A stretch of DNA of 64,000 nucleotides from Acidimicrobiia bacterium (GTDB lineage: Bacteria; Actinomycetota; Acidimicrobiia; IMCC26256; JAGNEX01), in NCBI GenBank assembly GCA_020637365.1, contig JACJWE010000002.1:620001-684000 (forward strand), read 5' to 3'. Both the position numbers and the translations under genes were made by a program. Position 1 is the stretch's first letter; the number at the start of each line of letters is the position of its first letter. This document shows, piece by piece, positions 7,931 to 17,321 of the stretch. Below the pieces are notes generated by a model. That model saw nothing but the letters and a program-made list of their open reading frames with translations, was not told the origin of the DNA and searched no databases.

Positions 7931-10495
7931 ATGGCGCCCGACGACGTGACGGTCGAACCAGTCGACAACCCGCAGATCGAAATCCAAGAGGAGATGGAAC
8001 GCTCCTTCTTGGATTACGCGATGTCGGTCATCGTCTCACGAGCACTGCCCGACGTTCGCGACGGTCTGAAACCTGTGCATCGCCGAATTCTCTACGGCAT
8101 GTACGCCCAGGGAATCAGACCCGATCGTCCGCACCGAAAATGCGCCCGTGTCGTCGGCGACGTCATGGGTCGGTATCACCCCCACGGCGACTCAGCGATC
8201 TACGACGCGTTGGCCCGTATGGCCCAGGATTTCTCGCTGCGTCACATTCTCGTCGACGGTCATGGCAACTTTGGATCGCCGGACCCGAACGACCGTCCCG
8301 CTGCGATGCGGTACACCGAATGTCGTCTGGCGCCGCTCGCGATGCAGATGCTCACCGGCATCGACGAAGACACGATCGACTTCGTCGACACCTATGACGG
8401 TGAAGACACCGAACCCGAAGTTCTTCCGGCACGATTCCCGAACCTCTTGGTGAACGGATCAACCGGCATCGCCGTTGGTATGGCGACCAACATTCCGCCG
8501 CACAACATGGGCGAAGTCATCGACGCAGCGATTCACGTGTTGGACAATCCAACCGCCGATGCCGACACCCTGATGGAGTTCGTCAAAGGCCCGGACTTTC
8601 CGACCGGCGCGTTCATTCTCGGTCGCCGCGGTATCCAGGACGCATACCGAACCGGACGAGGGTCGGTCAAGATGCGGGCCAAGGCTGAAATTCAAGAAGG
8701 TAAAAGCGGCCGTACCGAGATTGTTATTACCGAAGTTCCGTTCCAAACCTCGGTTGAAGTCATCGGAACCAAGATCGAAGAGCTCACCAAGGAACGCCGC
8801 ATCGAAGGCATCTCCGATGTGACGAACTCCTCAGCTCGAGGCGTCCAGCGCCTCGTCGTCACGCTGCGTCGAGACGCCAACGCCCAGGTGATTTTGAATC
8901 AGCTCTACAAGATGACACCGATGCAGACGAGCTTTGGTGTCAACATGCTGGCGCTCGACCACGGTGTGCCCAAGCTCATGAACCTGCCGCAGGTTCTGCG
9001 GCTGTACTGCGATCACCAGATCGACGTGGTGACCCGGCGGACCGAATTCCGTCTTCGCAAGGCTCGCGATCGCGCCCACATCGTCGAAGGCCTGCTCAGG
9101 GCTATCGACATGCTCGACGAAGTGATCAGCCTGATCCGCGGCTCGGTGGATGTCGAAACGGCTCGCTTTGGTTTGATGGCCGAGCCATTCTCATTTTCTG
9201 AGATTCAGGCGAACCACATTCTCGATATGCCGCTTCGTCGTTTGACCGGCCTGGAGCGTCAGAAACTTCAAGATGAATACCGCGACCTGTTGGCATTGAT
9301 CACCGAACTCGAGAGCATCCTGGCCGATGACGCCAAGCTCAAGATGGTGATCAAGGCAGAACTGACCGAAATCCGTGAGAAGTTTGCCGATGAGCGGCGA
9401 AGCATCATCACCCACGATCCCGGTGAACTCGATGATCTGGATCTCATCGACGATGAAGAATTGGTCGTCACGGTCTCTCACGACGGGTACGTCAAGGCCA
9501 TGTCACCGGGCGTGTTCCGTGAGCAGGGTCGCGGCGGCAAAGGCATCGCCGGTGCCCGGTTGAAAGATGGCGATTATGTCGCTCATCTGCTGACGACGAC
9601 CGCCCACGCGTACCTGCTGTTCTTCTCGAATCAGGGCCGTGTCTATCGGATCCGTGGTCATGAAATTCCGGTGATGGACCGGACAGCGCGCGGCCTCGCG
9701 TTGGTCAACCTGCTGGCGTTGGATCAAGGCGAAAAGGTTCAAGCCATTATCGATACGCGCACCTACGAAGAAGGCGCGTATCTGCTGTTTGCGACTCGCC
9801 AGGGCCTGATCAAAAAGACCCGGATGTCCGCGTACGATTCGTCGCTGCGTGCTGGTCTTATAGCGATCAACCTCAAGGACGGTGACGAGCTCGTTCGCGT
9901 GCTCCAAACCACTGGTGAGAATGAGGTGTTGATCGTGTCCGCAAACGGTAAGGGCATCAGATTTGACGAATCAGATGTTCGCCCAATGGGGCGGGCCGCC
10001 GCGGGTGTGCGGGGTATGAAACTGAGCGGTGATGACGAGGTCGTTGACTGCGACGCTCTTCGACCGGGAACAGAAGTACTGACCGTCACCTCTGGTGGAT
10101 TAGGTAAGCGGACCCCGATCGACCAGTTCAGGATTCAGGGACGAGGTGGGCAAGGTATCCGTGCCATGTCGCTCCGTCCCGATGACCGTGTCGTAGCGTC
10201 GTTCGTCGTCGATGAAACCGACCAGATGATGTTGGTATCGTCCTCTGGCAACCTCATTCGCTTCCCGGTGGCAGACGTTTCGGTTCAGGGACGGTCAGCG
10301 CGTGGAGTGATGGTTGCTCGAGTGAAAGAACACGAATCCATCGTGGCTGCCGCCAGAGTTCTTGACACCATCGACAACTTGGGTGACGACGAAGCCTCCG
10401 ACGATGTAGAAACTCTCGAGGCGACAGAAACGTCCAGTCCAGACGGCGTCGATACGACGAAGCCTGGTCATGAGGAGCACCAACGTGACATCTGA
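7931..10495 (+). CDS. gyrA: DNA gyrase subunit A
   Basis: GyrA carries the DNA breakage-reunion site and the DNA-wrapping C-terminal beta-pinwheel. The 854-residue product begins its core with RSFLDYAMSVIVSRALPDVRDG. The catalytic Tyr is Y128 (AAMRYTECRL). In the quinolone-resistance region (HPHGDSAIYDALARM) Ser88 and Asp92, equivalent to E. coli Ser83 and Asp87, are both present, which is the state associated with drug sensitivity. The GyrA box reads QGRGGKG and starts the pinwheel. An acidic tail (about 815-850) ends the protein. There is no intein. Its last 11 bases overlap the following gene. Confidence 0.97.
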   Translation: MAPDDVTVEPVDNPQIEIQEEMERSFLDYAMSVIVSRALPDVRDGLKPVHRRILYGMYAQGIRPDRPHRKCARVVGDVMGRYHPHGDSAIYDALARMAQDFSLRHILVDGHGNFGSPDPNDRPAAMRYTECRLAPLAMQMLTGIDEDTIDFVDTYDGEDTEPEVLPARFPNLLVNGSTGIAVGMATNIPPHNMGEVIDAAIHVLDNPTADADTLMEFVKGPDFPTGAFILGRRGIQDAYRTGRGSVKMRAKAEIQEGKSGRTEIVITEVPFQTSVEVIGTKIEELTKERRIEGISDVTNSSARGVQRLVVTLRRDANAQVILNQLYKMTPMQTSFGVNMLALDHGVPKLMNLPQVLRLYCDHQIDVVTRRTEFRLRKARDRAHIVEGLLRAIDMLDEVISLIRGSVDVETARFGLMAEPFSFSEIQANHILDMPLRRLTGLERQKLQDEYRDLLALITELESILADDAKLKMVIKAELTEIREKFADERRSIITHDPGELDDLDLIDDEELVVTVSHDGYVKAMSPGVFREQGRGGKGIAGARLKDGDYVAHLLTTTAHAYLLFFSNQGRVYRIRGHEIPVMDRTARGLALVNLLALDQGEKVQAIIDTRTYEEGAYLLFATRQGLIKKTRMSAYDSSLRAGLIAINLKDGDELVRVLQTTGENEVLIVSANGKGIRFDESDVRPMGRAAAGVRGMKLSGDDEVVDCDALRPGTEVLTVTSGGLGKRTPIDQFRIQGRGGQGIRAMSLRPDDRVVASFVVDETDQMMLVSSSGNLIRFPVADVSVQGRSARGVMVARVKEHESIVAAARVLDTIDNLGDDEASDDVETLEATETSSPDGVDTTKPGHEEHQRDI

Positions 10496-11063
10496 CCCGG
10501 CAACGAGTCATCGGACACGCGAGCGTGCTCGCGTGTCGAGCGATTCGCACGCTCAGGACGAAGAGCACCGCTCAAGCGCAGCACGCCGCCCCCGTGCCCG
10601 AGGAAACCCCGCCCGAGGCGGCGAGGGTTCGGGTCAACTCATGCGCATTCAGACCTCACGGGTCATCTTGAAGATCGATCCCTGGTCGACGTTGCGTATC
10701 TCACTCATGTTCTTTCTTGGTATGTACACGGTGGCGTTGGTCGGCGGGGTCATCCTGTGGATGATTGGACGCGCTGCGGGACTTTTTTCGACTCTGGAAT
10801 CGACGGTCGAAGGGTTCGGGCTCGATGACTTTCAGCTGAGGGGCTCAGCAGCGCTGGTCTACGCGATCATCGTCGGGTTGTTGCTGGTGATTATCTCAAC
10901 CATCGGAGCGGTCATTTCGGCATTCGTCTACAACGTCGCCTCACGCACCTTTGGGGGGCTGCGCGTCACCCATATCGAGGAAGTTCGTCCCGTTCGTCGG
11001 CTGGTGTCAGCGCCCGGTAACGTATCGTCTCCTGATCACGGTCGACCGGCCCAACGCCGGTAG
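10485..11063 (+). CDS. DUF3566 membrane protein
   Basis: This 192-residue protein has a polar, Arg/Ser-rich N-terminal region (about 1-50), then two membrane segments (about 70-95, FFLGMYTVALVGGVILWMI, and 120-148, ALVYAIIVGLLLVIISTIGA) within a DUF3566 domain that ends FGGLRVTHIEE. DUF3566 proteins follow gyrA in many actinobacteria (the Rv0007 position) and one is linked to cell-wall or division protein interactions in mycobacteria; a role here is inference. I chose GTG 10485 over ATG 10470 because GAGGAG at 10472-10477 is 7 bases upstream of it and lies inside any longer reading. It overlaps gyrA by 11 bases. Confidence 0.85.
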   Translation: MTSDPATSHRTRERARVSSDSHAQDEEHRSSAARRPRARGNPARGGEGSGQLMRIQTSRVILKIDPWSTLRISLMFFLGMYTVALVGGVILWMIGRAAGLFSTLESTVEGFGLDDFQLRGSAALVYAIIVGLLLVIISTIGAVISAFVYNVASRTFGGLRVTHIEEVRPVRRLVSAPGNVSSPDHGRPAQRR

Positions 11064-11074
11064 TTCGTTTTTTC

Positions 11075-11148
<74 letters not shown>

Positions 11149-11156
11149 CAGCACAT

Positions 11157-11179
11157 AGGCTGGTCAACATGACCAGCCT
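11157..11179 (+). terminator. Hairpin just after tRNA-Ile
   Basis: A perfect 10-bp stem, AGGCTGGTCA (11157-11166) with TGACCAGCCT (11170-11179), has a 3-base loop and begins 8 bases after the tRNA. No T-run follows (TCGTCGC), so intrinsic termination is uncertain; it may instead be a processing structure. It covers the ATG at 11169 of the small ORF that follows. Confidence 0.5.
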
Positions 11180-11384
11180 TCGTCGCGTCACAAGCCGGAA
11201 GTTTGCGTTGAGCCCACGCACTTGGTTGCTGCTCGCGCTGACCGCAGCAGTCCTTATGATCTGTGCGGTGTTGTTATCACGGCTGCGCGGTCGTGGGGGT
11301 GTTCCGACAACCGAGGGAGGTTGGCGCGCCGAGCCCCTACCGCAGCTGGTGTCAGCTGGCGGTCCTGAGTTGAGCCCCAACTAG
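11169..11384 (+). CDS. Small single-span membrane protein (hypothetical)
   Basis: A 71-residue reading frame with a basic N-terminus (about 1-17, SLRRVTSRKFALSPR), one clear membrane helix (about 19-38, WLLLALTAAVLMICAVLLS), a short Arg/Gly stretch and a polar tail ending ELSPN. I do not recognise a family. Positive charge before the helix suggests the N-terminus stays inside. The ATG at 11169 sits in the loop and 3' arm of a strong hairpin and has no visible ribosome site, which weakens the call; a TTG near 11207 could be the real start. Confidence 0.45.
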   Translation: MTSLRRVTSRKFALSPRTWLLLALTAAVLMICAVLLSRLRGRGGVPTTEGGWRAEPLPQLVSAGGPELSPN

Positions 11385-11539
11385 GTGGGTGAGTTCAGCT
11401 CACCGCTCCACACCAGTCGCTCCGAACCCCACCGATCTATTTGACCCCAAAGCACTAGACTCGGGTGGGATGGTTCCCCCGGTCCGTTTCTACGGATGTA
11501 TGTCTGAACCGTCGCAGCTCGTCAGAGTGGGGTGCTTGG

Positions 11540-12481
11540 ATGAAAATAGCGATAACCGGAGCAAGCGGGTTTATTGGAACCGCGCTCAGGCGGGCACTGT
11601 CAGGTCACGAACTCATCGCGCTGCGTCGCGGGCATACAGCGGTCGCGCCAGACATCATGTGGAACCCTGATTCAGGCCACCTGTCCCCACGAGATCTCGA
11701 AGGTGTTGACGCGGTTATCAACCTTGCTGGCGAAAATATCGGCGCCAAACGATGGACGGTGACCCAAAAGGCCCGCCTGCTTGAAAGCCGTACCCGCGGC
11801 ACGGCGCTGCTCGTGCGAGCGTTCGAACGTATGGACCGTCCCCCATCGGTCTTTCTCAGCGCTTCGGCGATTGGCTACTACGGCGCGAACTGCGGCGACA
11901 CCGTGCTGGACGAACGCGCCCCAGCCGGCAACGACTTTTTGGCAGATCTCTGTGTGGAATGGGAACGAGCGGCGCTCGCGGCGAGCGATATCGGGGTTCG
12001 GGTTGCGACCTTGCGCACCGGCATTGTGCTCGACCCATCGGGCGGAGTACTCGCTCGTCAGCTTCCCGCTTTCAAACTTGGACTTGGCGGCCGCCAAGGC
12101 CCAGGCACCCAGTGGATGAGTTGGATCACCCTCACCGATCATGTTCGAGCGACCAGGTTCATCCTCGACAACGACAGCGTCGATGGGCCTGTCAACCTGG
12201 TCTCTCCTGATCCGGTCACGAATGCGGCATTCGCCAAAACGCTCGGGAACGCGTTGCATCGCCCAACGTTCCTGCCTACGCCGATGGCGCCCCTCAAAGC
12301 GCTATACGGCTCTGAGCTCGTGACGAGCCTCCTGCTCGCGAGTCAACGGTGCCAACCAAGGCGGTTGCAACAGGGAGGATTTGTCTTCGAGCAGCCGACG
12401 CTCGACAGCGCGTTCGCCTCGATGAACATCGGTCCATCGAAGCGGTCCGGTACCCATGTCCATTCGGGCCGTGAGCGCTAG
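11540..12481 (+). CDS. TIGR01777 family SDR-type epimerase/oxidoreductase
   Basis: A 313-residue NAD(P)-binding protein of the extended SDR superfamily (TIGR01777, the YfcH/SDR39U1 group). The dinucleotide motif GASGFIG is at residues 6-12, followed by DAVINLAGENIGAKRW, the SASAIGYYG active-site strand with the YY of this group, and ERAPAGNDFLADLCVEWE. The start is ATG 11540, where the protein begins MKIAITGASG; an upstream in-frame extension has no family counterpart. The substrate of this group is unknown. It is convergent with the ABC operon, 21 bases apart. Confidence 0.88.
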   Translation: MKIAITGASGFIGTALRRALSGHELIALRRGHTAVAPDIMWNPDSGHLSPRDLEGVDAVINLAGENIGAKRWTVTQKARLLESRTRGTALLVRAFERMDRPPSVFLSASAIGYYGANCGDTVLDERAPAGNDFLADLCVEWERAALAASDIGVRVATLRTGIVLDPSGGVLARQLPAFKLGLGGRQGPGTQWMSWITLTDHVRATRFILDNDSVDGPVNLVSPDPVTNAAFAKTLGNALHRPTFLPTPMAPLKALYGSELVTSLLLASQRCQPRRLQQGGFVFEQPTLDSAFASMNIGPSKRSGTHVHSGRER

Positions 12482-12502
12482 CGCCATCGACCGCGTGGGC
12501 CG

Positions 12503-14020
12503 CTAGCCCGCCCGCTCGTTCCAGTCGGCGAGCACCTTGTTGCCCTTCTCGGTTGAAATGTCCTGTCCGTCGGCGGCGGACTGTCCGGCTAATACCACCG
12601 CGTCCATTCCGTCTTCGATCGCATCGCGGACTGCCTGATACGGGCCGATGAGAGGTCCCCGCGCCTTTTCGGGATCGACGTTTTCGAACGTCTCATATGC
12701 CGCGGCAAACGCGGGATCAGCGGCCCAAAGTTCCTTCACGGCCGGCTCATCGACGGCGAGGATGTTGTTGGGCATGTACGACGACTCGACGTGCCACGTG
12801 GCTTGTTCTTCCGGCGTCATCGCAAATTCGAGAAAGTCCCATGCCGCAGCCTGTTCTTCGGGTGATGCGTTCGCCATGATGAAGGCGCCGCCCCCGCCAG
12901 CTTGTGACGAACCAGTCAATTCGGTAAACGACGGCATTGGTGCCACTGCGATATCGAGTTTGGACAGATCGACGTCTTCTGCATCCAGCCCACTTGTACC
13001 GGGGTCGACGCTGTTGCCGGCGGTCAATGCTCGGACCGTTGCGATTGCGGCCGACGTTTCGATGACCATCGCTGCATTGCCGTTGGCCACAGCGACAAAG
13101 TGATCGAACTGTCCACTCTTATCCTCAACGGCGATCAGGCCGCCATTGTCGACCTCATCTTGGAGCCACGTCCATATATCGGCGACGAGGGGAGTGTCGA
13201 CCAGAAGCTCATCGGCGCGGGCACTCCGCCCATTGTCGTGATTAACCAGCAGTTCGTCAGCTCGTCGAACCAAGTGCTCGACGAGCCACGAGTCGAGCTT
13301 GAGCGAAAGACCGTACTTCGCAGCGCCAGATTCAACGATCGCCGCATCCGCTTCACGGAGCTCGGCAAAGCTCGTGGGGGGCTTTTCAGGATCAAGCCCG
13401 GCCGCGCGAAAGGCGTTCTTGTTGTAATACAATACCGGCGTTGAGGAGGCGAACGGTAGTGCCATGAGCACATCGTTAACCGTGTAATGGTCAATCCAAG
13501 GCGGCAGCAGGTCCGAGGTGTCGTACTGCGCCGCGTCGACACACGCCTGGACGGGCAGCGCCGAACGGGTGTCGATGAAGAACTGAGTCGTCGTATCTTC
13601 AGCTATGGCCAATGCTGGCAGCTCATCTGAACCCAGAGATGCTCGAATCTTGTCTTGGAGCTGGTCATAGGAACCTTGCTCAATGACGGTCAAATGCACT
13701 TTGTCTTGGCTGGCGTTGTATCGCTCAGCTTGCTGTTCGAGAGCCGTCTTGGACTGAGCGGCCAGCGCATGCCACATGGTGAGCTCGACGACATCACCAG
13801 CGTCATCCAGGGCATCGACCGCGCAGTCGCCGACTTGAATGTCGATCCCTTCCACGTTCGGCCCCGACCCTCCCGACGCTTCATTGGAGCCTGCGGACGT
13901 TTCAGAAGGTGTCGAGTCTTCGGCATTGTCATCTGAATCATCAGAACCGCCGCATGCGGCGACGATCATCAGTAGCGCCGCAATGAGAGAAAGCCAGCGG
14001 TTCCGCCGAGCAAACGACAT
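12503..14020 (-). CDS. ABC importer substrate-binding lipoprotein (carbohydrate type)
   Basis: This 505-residue protein is the extracytoplasmic binding component of the importer encoded just upstream of it. A lipoprotein signal (RNRWLSLIAALLMIVAAC) gives a lipid-anchored Cys23, followed by an acidic Ser/Asp linker. The mature part matches family 1 solute-binding proteins: ELTMWHALAAQSKTALEQQ at the N-terminal strand, DELPALAIAEDTTT, LPFASSTPVLYYNKNAF and a C-terminal ASPEEQAAAWDFLEFAM helix. The closest-looking group is UgpB/MalE-like. ATG 14020 has an AAAGGA site; the frame upstream of it does not look coding. The actual sugar or glycerol phosphate ligand cannot be told. Confidence 0.88.
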   Translation of the reverse strand: MSFARRNRWLSLIAALLMIVAACGGSDDSDDNAEDSTPSETSAGSNEASGGSGPNVEGIDIQVGDCAVDALDDAGDVVELTMWHALAAQSKTALEQQAERYNASQDKVHLTVIEQGSYDQLQDKIRASLGSDELPALAIAEDTTTQFFIDTRSALPVQACVDAAQYDTSDLLPPWIDHYTVNDVLMALPFASSTPVLYYNKNAFRAAGLDPEKPPTSFAELREADAAIVESGAAKYGLSLKLDSWLVEHLVRRADELLVNHDNGRSARADELLVDTPLVADIWTWLQDEVDNGGLIAVEDKSGQFDHFVAVANGNAAMVIETSAAIATVRALTAGNSVDPGTSGLDAEDVDLSKLDIAVAPMPSFTELTGSSQAGGGGAFIMANASPEEQAAAWDFLEFAMTPEEQATWHVESSYMPNNILAVDEPAVKELWAADPAFAAAYETFENVDPEKARGPLIGPYQAVRDAIEDGMDAVVLAGQSAADGQDISTEKGNKVLADWNERAG

Positions 14021-14042
14021 GTCGGAATCCTTTCGAGGAAGT

Positions 14043-14933
14043 TCAGCCCTTAACCGCACCAGCGGTTAGTCCGCGGACGAGCTGGCGCTCAAAGAAGATG
14101 AGCAACAAGAACAGCGGGACAAAGGCCATGATGACCGCAGCGTAGCCTTGGTTGAGTTTGTCAGGACTGGTAGAGACGAGTGATTGCAATGCGATCTGGA
14201 TCGTCCGATACTGACGATCGTCCGCGACGAGCAGCGGCCAGAGATATTGGTTCCACGCGAGCAGGAACGAGAACACGCTCAGGGTGGCCAACATGGGCCG
14301 GGCCAACGGTATGACTACCCGGGTCAGGAAGCCAAAATGCCCGTACCCGTCGAGAGCTGCGGCGTCTCGAAGATCGGATGGAATTGCGACGAAGGCTTGG
14401 CGCAGTAGAAACGTTCCAAACCCAAAAGCCAGGAATGGGACGATCAGGCCCTGGTAGGAGTTCTTCCAGCCGAGATCCAAGATCAGCTGAAAGTTCTGGG
14501 TGAAGATGACCTCGACCGGCACCATCATGGTGGCGAGAAACAACGCAAAGAGCACCTTCTTAAACGGAAAGCGTAAGAAGGCGAAGGCGTAGGCCGCCAG
14601 CACGGAGGTCACCAGCTGTCCTGCCATGATGCCGAGCGACATAATGATCGAATTGACGAAGTAGCGACCGAGATCGCCGTTAGTAAAGGCGTCCGGGTAG
14701 ACGCGCCAATTGAAGTCGCGCAGTAGTACGGGTGGGTCGGTCAAGATCTTCACAGGCTTATCGACGAGTGAGAAGACGATGGCCACATAGAGCGGGAAGA
14801 TCAACAGCGCCGCGAGAACGGCCAGCACCACATACGTGGCCACCCGCCCGATCACCGCCGCGTTCACCGGGGGCTCCTTGGCGATGTGCACGGGTTGATG
14901 GTTGTCGCGGCTGTGGTTTGTTTCAGTCGCCAT
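14043..14933 (-). CDS. ABC importer permease, MalG/UgpE type
   Basis: Second permease of the carbohydrate-type importer, 296 residues. After a polar 25-residue N-terminus there are about six membrane spans (first at 28-53, VATYVVLAVLAALLIFPLYVA). The EAA loop that docks on the ATPase reads RDAAALDGYGHFGFLTRVVIP near residue 200. The C-terminus RQLVRGLTAGAVKG is typical of MalG/UgpE proteins. The start overlaps the other permease gene by 11 bases and the binding-protein gene follows 22 bases later. Confidence 0.92.
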   Translation of the reverse strand: MATETNHSRDNHQPVHIAKEPPVNAAVIGRVATYVVLAVLAALLIFPLYVAIVFSLVDKPVKILTDPPVLLRDFNWRVYPDAFTNGDLGRYFVNSIIMSLGIMAGQLVTSVLAAYAFAFLRFPFKKVLFALFLATMMVPVEVIFTQNFQLILDLGWKNSYQGLIVPFLAFGFGTFLLRQAFVAIPSDLRDAAALDGYGHFGFLTRVVIPLARPMLATLSVFSFLLAWNQYLWPLLVADDRQYRTIQIALQSLVSTSPDKLNQGYAAVIMAFVPLFLLLIFFERQLVRGLTAGAVKG

Positions 14934-15831
14934 AGTGCACCCGCCGGTTCAGTGCAGCGAACTGGATGAACGTCAACAACACGAGTCCGCCGAACAGCAC
15001 GATGGACTTGACCGCTGCTGCTCCCGGGTCGGATCCACGATTTGTGAAGATGTCGTACACGATCACTCGGGTGGCGTCCTGAGGACCCCCTTGGGTCAGG
15101 ATGTCGATCTGACCGAACGTCTGAAACGACACGATCGTCAAGATCACAAAGGCAAACATCAGTGTTGGTGAAATGGTCGGGATGATGACCGATCGGAGGC
15201 GGCGCCAAGGACCAGCCCCATCGATCTTTGCTGCCTCGATCAGGTCGTCGGGGACCGACTGGAGGCCAGCAAGAATGATGATGAACGTGATGCCGAGGTT
15301 CTGCCAGACGTTGGTGAGCGCTACCGACATCAGCGCCGGTGTGGGTCGGGTTAGCCAATCGACTTTCAGGATCCCGCCCTGCGGGTTCAACAAGATCAAG
15401 AACACCAAGGACGCAACGGCGACCGACGTGGCGACCGGTGTCGAGAAGACGATTCGGAACAGCGACATGCCCCGCAAGGGCTGATTGACCAGCCACGCCA
15501 GCAGCAGGCCCAACACCAAGGCGGGCAGGACCGTCATCAACGACAACAACAACGTCCTCAGGATGGTGGCGTGAAAGTCCGAATCGCCGAGCACGTCGGT
15601 CCACTGTTCCCAGCCGATGTAGCGCTGGGGGGCGTCGGGGTAGAGACCGGGCTGATAGAAGGTCTGGTGTGCCGTGCGGATCAGCGGATAAAAGACGAAT
15701 ACGGCGAAGATGACCAGGGACGGGGCCAAAAAGGCGTATGCCCACAAGGTCTCAGAGACGCGGGCACGGCGCGACCGAAAGTAGGTGCCGGCACCGTCGT
15801 TGAGCGACATGCGCGTCTGGCTCAAACTCAT
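14923..15831 (-). CDS. ABC importer permease, MalF/UgpA type
   Basis: First permease, 302 residues from ATG 15831, which overlaps the ATPase stop codon (ATGA). Longer readings to 15981 run through the ATPase gene and are not needed. About six membrane spans are visible, beginning LWAYAFLAPSLVIFAVFVFYPL. The EAA loop is DLIEAAKIDGAGPWRRLRSVIIP. The length and the absence of MalF's large periplasmic loop point to the UgpA/short-MalF group. It works as a heterodimer with the downstream permease. Confidence 0.92.
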   Translation of the reverse strand: MSLSQTRMSLNDGAGTYFRSRRARVSETLWAYAFLAPSLVIFAVFVFYPLIRTAHQTFYQPGLYPDAPQRYIGWEQWTDVLGDSDFHATILRTLLLSLMTVLPALVLGLLLAWLVNQPLRGMSLFRIVFSTPVATSVAVASLVFLILLNPQGGILKVDWLTRPTPALMSVALTNVWQNLGITFIIILAGLQSVPDDLIEAAKIDGAGPWRRLRSVIIPTISPTLMFAFVILTIVSFQTFGQIDILTQGGPQDATRVIVYDIFTNRGSDPGAAAVKSIVLFGGLVLLTFIQFAALNRRVHYGD

Positions 15832-16919
15832 GACGATGTGCTGTCGGCAATTCGCTGTTCTGACGTGGCGTCGAACAGGTGGACATCGTCTGCATCGACC
15901 GCGAATCGCATCACATCGGACGCGTGCGGCAATGAGCCCCGCGGGTTCGCGATCCTTGCGGTCAGTTGGTGACCGCCACATTGAGCAACGATATGAGCTT
16001 CGTGACCCAGTGACTCGACACCGAGCACCGTGGCTTGCAGGCCGTCCTCAGCGGGGATGAGGTCTTCGGGACGGATGCCGAGAAGCACATCGCCAGCCTT
16101 GAGGTCTTCAGGGCGGAACTTGGTCGAGAGATCGAGCGCAAGGCCCGCAATGTTGAGCGTGAGCGCTGATCCATCGATGGTGATGGTTGCTGGCACCACG
16201 TTCATCGGTGGGCTTCCGATGAAACGAGCAACGAAGGCGTTCGCCGGTCGGTCATAGACATCGCTGGGTCGGTCGACTTGTTGTAGGCGCCCATCATGAA
16301 GAACGGCGATGCGGTCGGCCATCGTCATCGCTTCGACCTGATCGTGGGTCACATACAGGAAGGTGGTGCCGAGCTGTTGGTGCAACTGCACTAACTGGAT
16401 ACGTGTTTGTACACGTAGTTTGGCATCGAGGTTCGACAGTGGCTCGTCCATAAGGAAGGCCTGTGGGCGCCGGACGATCGCCCGGGCCGCCGCAACTCGC
16501 TGGCGTTGTCCGCCGCTCAGTTGGCCGGGTTTGCGGTCGAGAAGTTCACTCAACCCGAGGGTTTCGGCCGCAGCCTCGACTCGTTCCACGCGAACGGACC
16601 GCTCGACTTTCCGAGCTTTCAAAGGAAATTCGATGTTGGCGCGAACGGTCATGTGTGGGTAGAGAGCGTAGGACTGAAAGACCATCGCGATGTCGCGATC
16701 TTTGGGCGGTACCCGGTTGACCACCTGATTGCCCAACGCGATGTCACCCGACGTTGGTTCCTCAAGGCCAGCGACCATTCGCAGCGCCGTGGACTTGCCA
16801 CAACCCGATGGACCGAGCAGCACCATGAACTCACCGTCATCGACGGTGAGTGACAGGTCATCGACGGCGACGACATCGCCGTAGACCTTCCTGACCCGGT
16901 CGAAGGTCACGCTGCTCAT
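15828..16919 (-). CDS. ABC importer ATP-binding protein, UgpC/MalK type
   Basis: The ATPase of the importer, 363 residues. Walker A GPSGCGKST is at 36-44, the Q-loop in AMVFQSYALYPHMTV, signature LSGGQRQRVAAARAI, Walker B AFLMDEPLSNLDAKLR and switch His in YVTHDQVEAMTMADR. The C-terminal OB-fold (TOBE) region (about 240-363, including LLGIRPEDLIP) is the MalK/UgpC hallmark. ATG 16919 is preceded by GAAAGG. It is the first gene of the four-gene minus-strand operon. MalK/UgpC-type ATPases often serve several importers, so it could be shared. Confidence 0.93.
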   Translation of the reverse strand: MSSVTFDRVRKVYGDVVAVDDLSLTVDDGEFMVLLGPSGCGKSTALRMVAGLEEPTSGDIALGNQVVNRVPPKDRDIAMVFQSYALYPHMTVRANIEFPLKARKVERSVRVERVEAAAETLGLSELLDRKPGQLSGGQRQRVAAARAIVRRPQAFLMDEPLSNLDAKLRVQTRIQLVQLHQQLGTTFLYVTHDQVEAMTMADRIAVLHDGRLQQVDRPSDVYDRPANAFVARFIGSPPMNVVPATITIDGSALTLNIAGLALDLSTKFRPEDLKAGDVLLGIRPEDLIPAEDGLQATVLGVESLGHEAHIVAQCGGHQLTARIANPRGSLPHASDVMRFAVDADDVHLFDATSEQRIADSTSS

Positions 16920-17321
16920 CGGCCGCCTTTCACTTGCGCACACCTGTAGGAGGTCGGTCTTTGCGCACTGTGCTCTGGGATTTGAGACCATGCCCAAAAG
17001 TGTTCGACGGGGGAGACGAACCATACGGGGCGGCCACGCTTCGCTGAGCTGAGTGCGTGCGCAGCGGAGTTTAGGACGACGTTGAAGACCGGTCACGCGG
17101 CGGCCGGTATACAACTGCTGAACTCATGCGGGCCAGCACATATACAGAGGAGGGACCAGTCGTTGCCGACGAATCCCTCCTCTCAGGCTGGAGTCCGTGA
17201 GGACCCGTTTGGGTGTAGATACGGCGGACCCGTTGGACACTGCTCTGCGCGCCCTGCGACGCCGACGGGCCGATGGGCCGACGGGCCGATGAACTGAAAG
17301 ATCCGGCTGTCGGGTGCTGCG
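16920..17321. other. Intergenic region upstream of the ABC importer operon
   Basis: These 402 bases separate the importer operon from the 3' end of the WhiB gene and must hold the operon promoter. I see no convincing gene and no clear LacI-type operator. A TATACA-like element occurs near 17140 and a short GC repeat at 17265-17292. Confidence 0.6.
17265..17292. repeat. Short tandem repeat GAYGGGCC
   Basis: Three and a half copies of an 8-base unit alternating GACGGGCC and GATGGGCC, 30 bases past the WhiB stop codon on its downstream side. It may be slippage-prone; no function is apparent. Confidence 0.8.

Noticed and set aside
5992..10495. Intein in gyrB or gyrA
   Set aside because: Both proteins are of normal length with uninterrupted motifs, and no intein blocks are visible.
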